This document shows, piece by piece, positions 58,043 through 61,750 of a stretch of DNA of 61,750 bases. The stretch is taken from positions 1 to 61,750 of IMG/VR virus record IMGVR_UViG_3300044941_000295; one strand, 5' to 3'. This DNA comes from a virus. Each line of letters starts with the position of its first letter. Position 1 is the first letter of the stretch. The translations under genes and the position numbers were made by a program. The notes under the pieces were generated by a model. It saw nothing but the letters and a program-made list of their open reading frames with translations, was not told where the DNA came from and searched no databases.

Positions 58043-58522
58043 ATGGGCAACACACTAACTGTAATTTTGTTTATTCTTGGCGCCATTGGACTTTATCGAG
58101 TTCTTGATTTTTTAATGGCTGCCATTCTTGTAGTTAAGAAAGCTTGGGAAAAAAGCAAAATGTACCGAGAGCTGGAAAATAAAAGAAAAGAGCTGCTTAA
58201 AAAGGGCGAAAACCACTCTTGGGTAGAGGTTACTGGCCCAGACGGAACTAAGATTACAGTTTGTGAAAAAACAGGCTGGTGCCCATCTAGAAACTCATTT
58301 TTGTCCCTTTCTACTATTAAGGCTTTGAAGGCTATCGACAAAACCGAAAGAGAATACGAGGCTTTTAAAAAGCAGGAAATGGAAGAAATTGCGACTAAAA
58401 ATAACATGACACCTGCAGCTTTAGAGTCGCTTTATGTCGAACTTTTGAAAATTAAACCAAAATTCTATCTTATGCGTATGAAAAGTTTTTTAGAAGACGT
58501 AAAGGAAGGAAAAAATGTTTGA
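58043..58522 (+). CDS. Membrane-anchored protein of unknown function
   Basis: This 159-residue protein has an N-terminal membrane segment (TLTVILFILGAIGLY), then a charged domain with EVTGPDGTKITVCEKTGWCP. Overlaps the aminotransferase start by 8 nt. Function unknown. Confidence 0.55.
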   Translation: MGNTLTVILFILGAIGLYRVLDFLMAAILVVKKAWEKSKMYRELENKRKELLKKGENHSWVEVTGPDGTKITVCEKTGWCPSRNSFLSLSTIKALKAIDKTEREYEAFKKQEMEEIATKNNMTPAALESLYVELLKIKPKFYLMRMKSFLEDVKEGKNV

Positions 58523-59459
58523 TTTGGGTTTTGGTGATCCTGTATTGATTAGGTCTTGCCTTAAAAATATGCAGGCCCTGCAATTTGCCAATATGGGCTA
58601 CAGGCTTGAAGACGATTGCGAAAATGAGATTATCGCATGGGTGAAGTCGTACTATAAAAACATGTTCCATAAAGAGTACAAACACATCATGCTAACTCAT
58701 GGCGCTAACGGTGGGTTACACATGGCAGTTAAAACTCTAAAAAAGAGCAAAGACTACTTTTACATTAACGATCTTTCTTTTGCATGGTATAAGAAAATTC
58801 TTCAAACAGAAAAGGTGACAACTGTTTTGTCCAAAGACTTGCGGCAAGAGATGTCGGAAATGTCTTCAGTTTACATCGTAGATAGTCCGTCCAATCCTTG
58901 GGGGCATCAAATTCTTAATGACGATCTTAATAGCTCGACGGTTGTTTGGGATTCGGTTTACGCCTCCCCAATCTTTATGGATGCCTCTATTCTGGCAGCG
59001 CCCAAGCATACCATTATGGTTGGATCTTTAAGTAAGATGTTGGGCCTTTCAGGGCTAAGAATTGGTTGGATTGCAACTAATGACGACTTTTTGGCTGAAA
59101 ATTTGTCGTTTTATATCTCAACCTGTTACTGTGGTCTTTCAACTCCATCTCTTGAAATGGCTAATCAAATTATCCAAGACATTGATCTTAGACATTTTAA
59201 TTTTCAGGCAAAGCTGCACCTTGACTTTAACAGAGAAGAGTTTCAAAAACTAAAAAACATATTCTCTCTAGATGCCCCACCGTTTGGTATGTTCTACATG
59301 GGCGTACTTGATGACTTAAATAGAAAAATTTTGGAAAAAGCCAATGTTAAAGGGATTGAGTTAAGGGCCATGGACGGCTCTGAATATATTCGATTTAATA
59401 TGGCAGACGATTATCAAAAAACAAAGGAAGCTATTAAGCTTATTTTAAAACATGGATAA
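58515..59459 (+). CDS. PLP-dependent aminotransferase-like enzyme
   Basis: This 314-residue protein is shorter than normal fold-type I aminotransferases (about 390). Motifs: SNPWG (126-130, the NPxG site), D146 and Y149 in VWDSVYASP, K174 in SLSKMLGLSG as the likely PLP lysine, and R182 in LRIGW. The N-terminal arm is short. A metabolic enzyme on a phage suggests amino-acid or base-modification chemistry; substrate unknown. Confidence 0.82.
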   Translation: MFDLGFGDPVLIRSCLKNMQALQFANMGYRLEDDCENEIIAWVKSYYKNMFHKEYKHIMLTHGANGGLHMAVKTLKKSKDYFYINDLSFAWYKKILQTEKVTTVLSKDLRQEMSEMSSVYIVDSPSNPWGHQILNDDLNSSTVVWDSVYASPIFMDASILAAPKHTIMVGSLSKMLGLSGLRIGWIATNDDFLAENLSFYISTCYCGLSTPSLEMANQIIQDIDLRHFNFQAKLHLDFNREEFQKLKNIFSLDAPPFGMFYMGVLDDLNRKILEKANVKGIELRAMDGSEYIRFNMADDYQKTKEAIKLILKHG

Positions 59460-59532
59460 ATGTCAGTTTTATGAAGTATTTTGCGGCTGCGAATGGTGTC
59501 CGTTCCATTTAGACAATTGTGAAAAACCATAA
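59452..59532 (+). CDS. 26-residue Cys-rich protein (possible)
   Basis: The frame starts ATG 59452 within the aminotransferase end and reads MDKCQFYEVFCGCEWCPFH..., with five cysteines. Overlap with a stop is typical here. Short, so it may be chance. Confidence 0.35.
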   Translation: MDKCQFYEVFCGCEWCPFHLDNCEKP

Positions 59533-59548
59533 AAAGAGGGGAGCAAAG

Positions 59549-59785
59549 ATGAAACTCTATGAGGCTATAGCTACGGGTAAGCCACACAAAAGAAAGAATG
59601 ATAATTATGTTTATTTTGTCCCTCATGTAGGGGGAATAGGTTACAGCCAGCAGGACGTTATGGCAGATGATTGGGTTGTAAGTGACGGTAAAACCAGCCT
59701 TTTATCTGACACTGGTAAGACAAAAACAGAGCCTAAAGTCCTTAATTTTATGGAAAGATTGGCTAAAAAGTTTAAAAAAGATTGA
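59549..59785 (+). CDS. Small unknown protein
   Basis: This 78-residue protein starts at ATG 59549 with GAGGGGAG as the ribosome site. It has a C-terminal basic helix (MERLAKKFKKD). Family not recognised. Confidence 0.5.
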   Translation: MKLYEAIATGKPHKRKNDNYVYFVPHVGGIGYSQQDVMADDWVVSDGKTSLLSDTGKTKTEPKVLNFMERLAKKFKKD

Positions 59786-59852
59786 CTACACACCGCTCCT
59801 CCGTTTAACTTGTTGTAAAATAAGGGTTTTTTAATTATTTTAAAAATATGTT

Positions 59853-59884
59853 TTGCGTACATTAAATATTTAGTGTACACTAAA
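59853..59884 (+). promoter_or_regulatory. Sigma70 promoter with operator palindrome TTTAGTGTACACTAAA
   Basis: TTGCGT (59853-59858), 17 nt, TACACT (59876-59881). The perfect 16-bp palindrome TTTAGTGTACACTAAA (59869-59884) covers the -10. TACATT and AATGTA just outside extend the symmetry. It strongly suggests repressor control of the next gene. Confidence 0.75.
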
Positions 59885-59901
59885 TGTATCTGGAGGACGC
59901 T

Positions 59902-60387
59902 ATGCAACTTAACCACATCCTAGTTACTCGCCCTGAATACCAAAAGACTCTGTTTAATAAAGTTGTCGGTAAGAACGGCAAGACCTACTACTACAACGCC
60001 ACTTCTGTTTGGGTTGATGGCGACGGCAAAGGTATGGGCGGCAGAACCGTCACATACGAAATGCTTGAAGGGGGCGAAGAGGTTTTGAAGGGCCCTTGGC
60101 AAACCAACGTAGAAGACTTAAAGCAGCAAACGGGCGTTGATCTGACCGAAAACTTCTTCTCGTTTGGCTTGGTGTTTGCATCTAGACAGGACTCTATTCG
60201 GTTTACGGAAGGTGAAGATGTTGAGCCTCTAGTTTCTGACGCCGACTGGACTAAGGGCAAGTTTTGGGGTGCGCAAGATCGCATGACCGACATGATTTTA
60301 AAAATGGGCTTGGACTATATGTCTGATTTGGATATGGTAGTTATTAACGGTCTAGGTGGTGTAATGACAACACCCCTTAAATTTTAA
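59902..60387 (+). CDS. Unknown regulated protein
   Basis: This 161-residue protein starts at ATG 59902 with GGAGGAC; a longer frame from 59884 begins inside the operator. Beta-rich N-terminus (KNGKTYYYNATSVWVDGDGK) with glycine-rich segments. Its single-gene promoter with an operator suggests a specific role; function unknown. Confidence 0.55.
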   Translation: MQLNHILVTRPEYQKTLFNKVVGKNGKTYYYNATSVWVDGDGKGMGGRTVTYEMLEGGEEVLKGPWQTNVEDLKQQTGVDLTENFFSFGLVFASRQDSIRFTEGEDVEPLVSDADWTKGKFWGAQDRMTDMILKMGLDYMSDLDMVVINGLGGVMTTPLKF

Positions 60388-60397
60388 GGAGAACAAT

Positions 60398-61060
60398 GTG
60401 AAAGTAAAACTAATATCAATTACCAAACCTGTTTTTCACGAAATTGAACACTTTACTCCTGAGCAACTTATGGTGTATGTAGCGCGTGTGTCTAACCCTT
60501 CTAATCAAATGAATACTGCTACAGCGTCTAAATTGCTAGGGTATTGTATTAAAAACGGGCACTGGTCGGTATTTGAGCATGTAAGCTTCACAGTTGAAAT
60601 TAAAACTTCTAGGGCTATTGCGGCTCAAATTTTAAGACATCGCTCTGCCGTTTTTCAAGAGTTTAGTCAAAGGTATGCCGAAGCAATGAACAATGAATTT
60701 TATCCAGCTCGTAGACAGGACTTAAAGAATAGGCAAAATTCTTTTGATGATATGTCTCAAGAAGATAAAAATTGGTTTCAAAAAGCTCAAGAGGAAGTGT
60801 GGGACAAAGCTATAAACTATTACAAAGAAGCCCTTAAAAAAGGGGTGGCAAAAGAACAGGCTAGATTTTTACTACCTTTGTCTACTCAAACCACCCTTTA
60901 CATGACCAATAATGTGCGAAATTGGATTCATTATATTGATCTTAGAACTACTGAAGGCACCCAATTGGAGCATAGACAAATTGCAGAAGAAATTAAAGAA
61001 ATATTTAAAAAAGAGTTCCCGGCAATTGCGGAAGCAAAGGGCTGGCTAATATCGGAATAA
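60398..61060 (+). CDS. thyX: Flavin-dependent thymidylate synthase
   Basis: This 220-residue protein starts at GTG 60398 with AAGGAG just upstream. It has the ThyX signature RHRSAVFQEFSQRY (R80-Y93), the RHRxxSxxxSxR core being exact apart from spacing. It methylates dUMP using FAD and folate. Joined with RNR in nucleotide supply. Confidence 0.92.
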   Translation: MKVKLISITKPVFHEIEHFTPEQLMVYVARVSNPSNQMNTATASKLLGYCIKNGHWSVFEHVSFTVEIKTSRAIAAQILRHRSAVFQEFSQRYAEAMNNEFYPARRQDLKNRQNSFDDMSQEDKNWFQKAQEEVWDKAINYYKEALKKGVAKEQARFLLPLSTQTTLYMTNNVRNWIHYIDLRTTEGTQLEHRQIAEEIKEIFKKEFPAIAEAKGWLISE

Positions 61061-61088
61061 ATTAGTAATTAATACAAAAAGGAGATGT

Positions 61089-61229
61089 ATGGAAGCTTTA
61101 TTGAAGAAAAAAGAAGAACTTGAAATTAAACTCGACCATTATTCCCGTACAGATCGGGTCGCTTATGATCGAGTTTTGATGCAACTTTTTGAAGTAGAGA
61201 TGGATATCCTAGAGGCACTTAAACGCTAG
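61089..61229 (+). CDS. 46-residue helical protein
   Basis: The frame from ATG 61089 behind AAGGAGA encodes a charged helix (ALLKKKEELEIKLDHYSR). Directly followed by a terminator, as the last gene of the unit. Confidence 0.55.
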   Translation: MEALLKKKEELEIKLDHYSRTDRVAYDRVLMQLFEVEMDILEALKR

Positions 61230-61236
61230 GGTTGTT

Positions 61237-61269
61237 GAAGGATGAAAAGGACTTCATCCTTCATTTTTT
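61237..61269 (+). terminator. Factor-independent terminator
   Basis: GAAGGATGAA and TTCATCCTTC form a 10-bp perfect stem with loop AAGGAC, then ATTTTTT. It ends the plus-strand early/middle block. The following stretch to 61420 is very AT-rich and shows no gene. Confidence 0.93.
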
Positions 61270-61420
61270 AAATCTTACGTTTTATTTGAAGTATTTTTAA
61301 AATATTCTATTTAAAATTTAGTGCTAAAAACGTTTAAACTAAAATACTTATATAATTAAAATTACAAGATTTTTTGATATTATATTAAATTTATAAACAC
61401 AAATTTTGATTGCATAGCGA

Positions 61421-61750
61421 CTAAAATTTATTTAAAAATGATGAAAGCATAATATTAATAGGAAATTGAAAACGATTCATTGCCTTACTAAAACTGCCTG
61501 ATAAAATCCTAGCTGTAGTTGAGTTATTAGGTACACAAAATACTCTACCGTCTGGTAACAATACTCCACCATAAAAAGCATTAGAACCCGGATATGTACC
61601 ACTCGGAGTAGTTACAGTATCGGTTACAGGATTATAAATTCTAGCTGTAGTTGAGGCATAAGGTACACAAAATACTCTTCCGTCAGGTAACAACACCCCA
61701 CCAGCAAAAGCACCAGAACCCGGATATGTTCCAGAAGGAGTAGTTAAAGT
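61421..61750 (-). CDS. Kelch-like repeat protein (tail fibre/adhesin-like), 5' partial
   Basis: The minus-strand frame is open to the window edge; 109 residues plus stop are visible. It has 44-residue repeats of the form VLLPDGRVFCVP, STTARIYNP and TPSGTYPGS, as in bacterial kelch/galactose-oxidase-like blades. The C-terminus (SKAMNRFQFPINIML) follows the last repeat. A tail fibre or host-binding protein is likely in a phage; the function is inferred. Confidence 0.7.
   Translation of the reverse strand, partial: TLTTPSGTYPGSGAFAGGVLLPDGRVFCVPYASTTARIYNPVTDTVTTPSGTYPGSNAFYGGVLLPDGRVFCVPNNSTTARILSGSFSKAMNRFQFPINIMLSSFLNKF
61583..61750 (-). repeat. 132-bp coding repeats of the kelch-like gene
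   Basis: The segment AGAACCCGGATATGT recurs at 61583 and 61715, 132 bp apart, and the flanking bases are also nearly identical. The array runs off the window. Confidence 0.8.

Noticed and set aside
59784-59821. Promoter from TTGACT and TAAAAT before the operator
   Set aside because: The spacing is about 26 nt, too long for sigma70, and a better promoter lies just downstream.

Overview
The window is a 61.75 kb piece of a large contractile-tailed bacteriophage (myovirus-type Caudoviricetes). The evidence is a tail sheath protein, a large terminase, a portal protein and a MuF-like head protein, together with a nearly complete phage-encoded replication, recombination and nucleotide-metabolism set. 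No plasmid or bacterial-chromosome genes are seen. Signal peptides on several proteins, a lytic transglycosylase, an M15 peptidase, E. coli-like sigma70 promoters and Shine-Dalgarno sites suggest a Gram-negative host, but the host cannot be named from sequence. The DNA is moderately AT-rich and genes are tightly packed, often with ATGA or TAATG overlaps. I recognise no major capsid protein, prohead protease, tape measure, tail tube, baseplate, sliding clamp or tRNA, so those genes probably lie outside the window or are too diverged to identify by eye.

Layout. Positions 1-13.4 kb hold a virion/late block on the plus strand: a protein with 14 leucine-rich-variant-like repeats fused to a GNAT acetyltransferase; a lytic transglycosylase; several connector or virion-like proteins; an acidic-repeat protein with an N-terminal GGDEF/mCpol-like palm domain and a dnaX-like -1 frameshift signal; and the tail sheath, closed by a strong terminator. 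Positions 13.4-14.3 kb hold three small minus-strand genes. Positions 14.3-25 kb encode a GroEL-like chaperonin, TerL (interrupted by an intein), a virion protein, the portal, an unknown protein and a MuF-like protein (with a second intein). Positions 25-28.3 kb hold small accessory genes, a helicase and a minus-strand M15 peptidase. Positions 28.4-45 kb hold a second helicase, a sigma-factor-like protein, a GroES-like candidate, SbcD-like and split SbcC-like proteins, an exported ClpP-like protein, an HNH protein, class I ribonucleotide reductase and a metallophosphoesterase. Positions 45-61.2 kb hold a DnaQ-like exonuclease, a DnaE-type polymerase, an exported subtilase, an SSB-like protein, a RecA/UvsX-like recombinase, a DnaB-like helicase, an AEP-type primase, ClpP, a PLP aminotransferase and ThyX. 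The window ends in a minus-strand kelch-repeat (tail-fibre or adhesin-like) gene that runs off the edge.

Regulation visible in sequence. Three promoter classes can be proposed. The first is classical -35/-10 promoters with 17-bp spacers before early-type genes. The second is an extended -10 motif, TGGTATAT, at many gene junctions. The third is a repeated block, YAATCTTTA, a short distance upstream of virion genes and of the minus-strand M15 peptidase, which looks like a late promoter. A phage sigma-like protein with a visible region 2 but almost no region 4, and a separate small region-4-like protein, are plausible readers of that block, in the manner of T4 gp55 and gp33. Several genes start 5-6 nt after a -10 element and so appear to be transcribed as leaderless mRNAs.

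The most unusual items are the predicted frameshift on the palm-domain protein, the two inteins in packaging/head genes, the two in-frame TAA codons that split SbcC, the exported protease-like proteins, and the late promoter/sigma pair.
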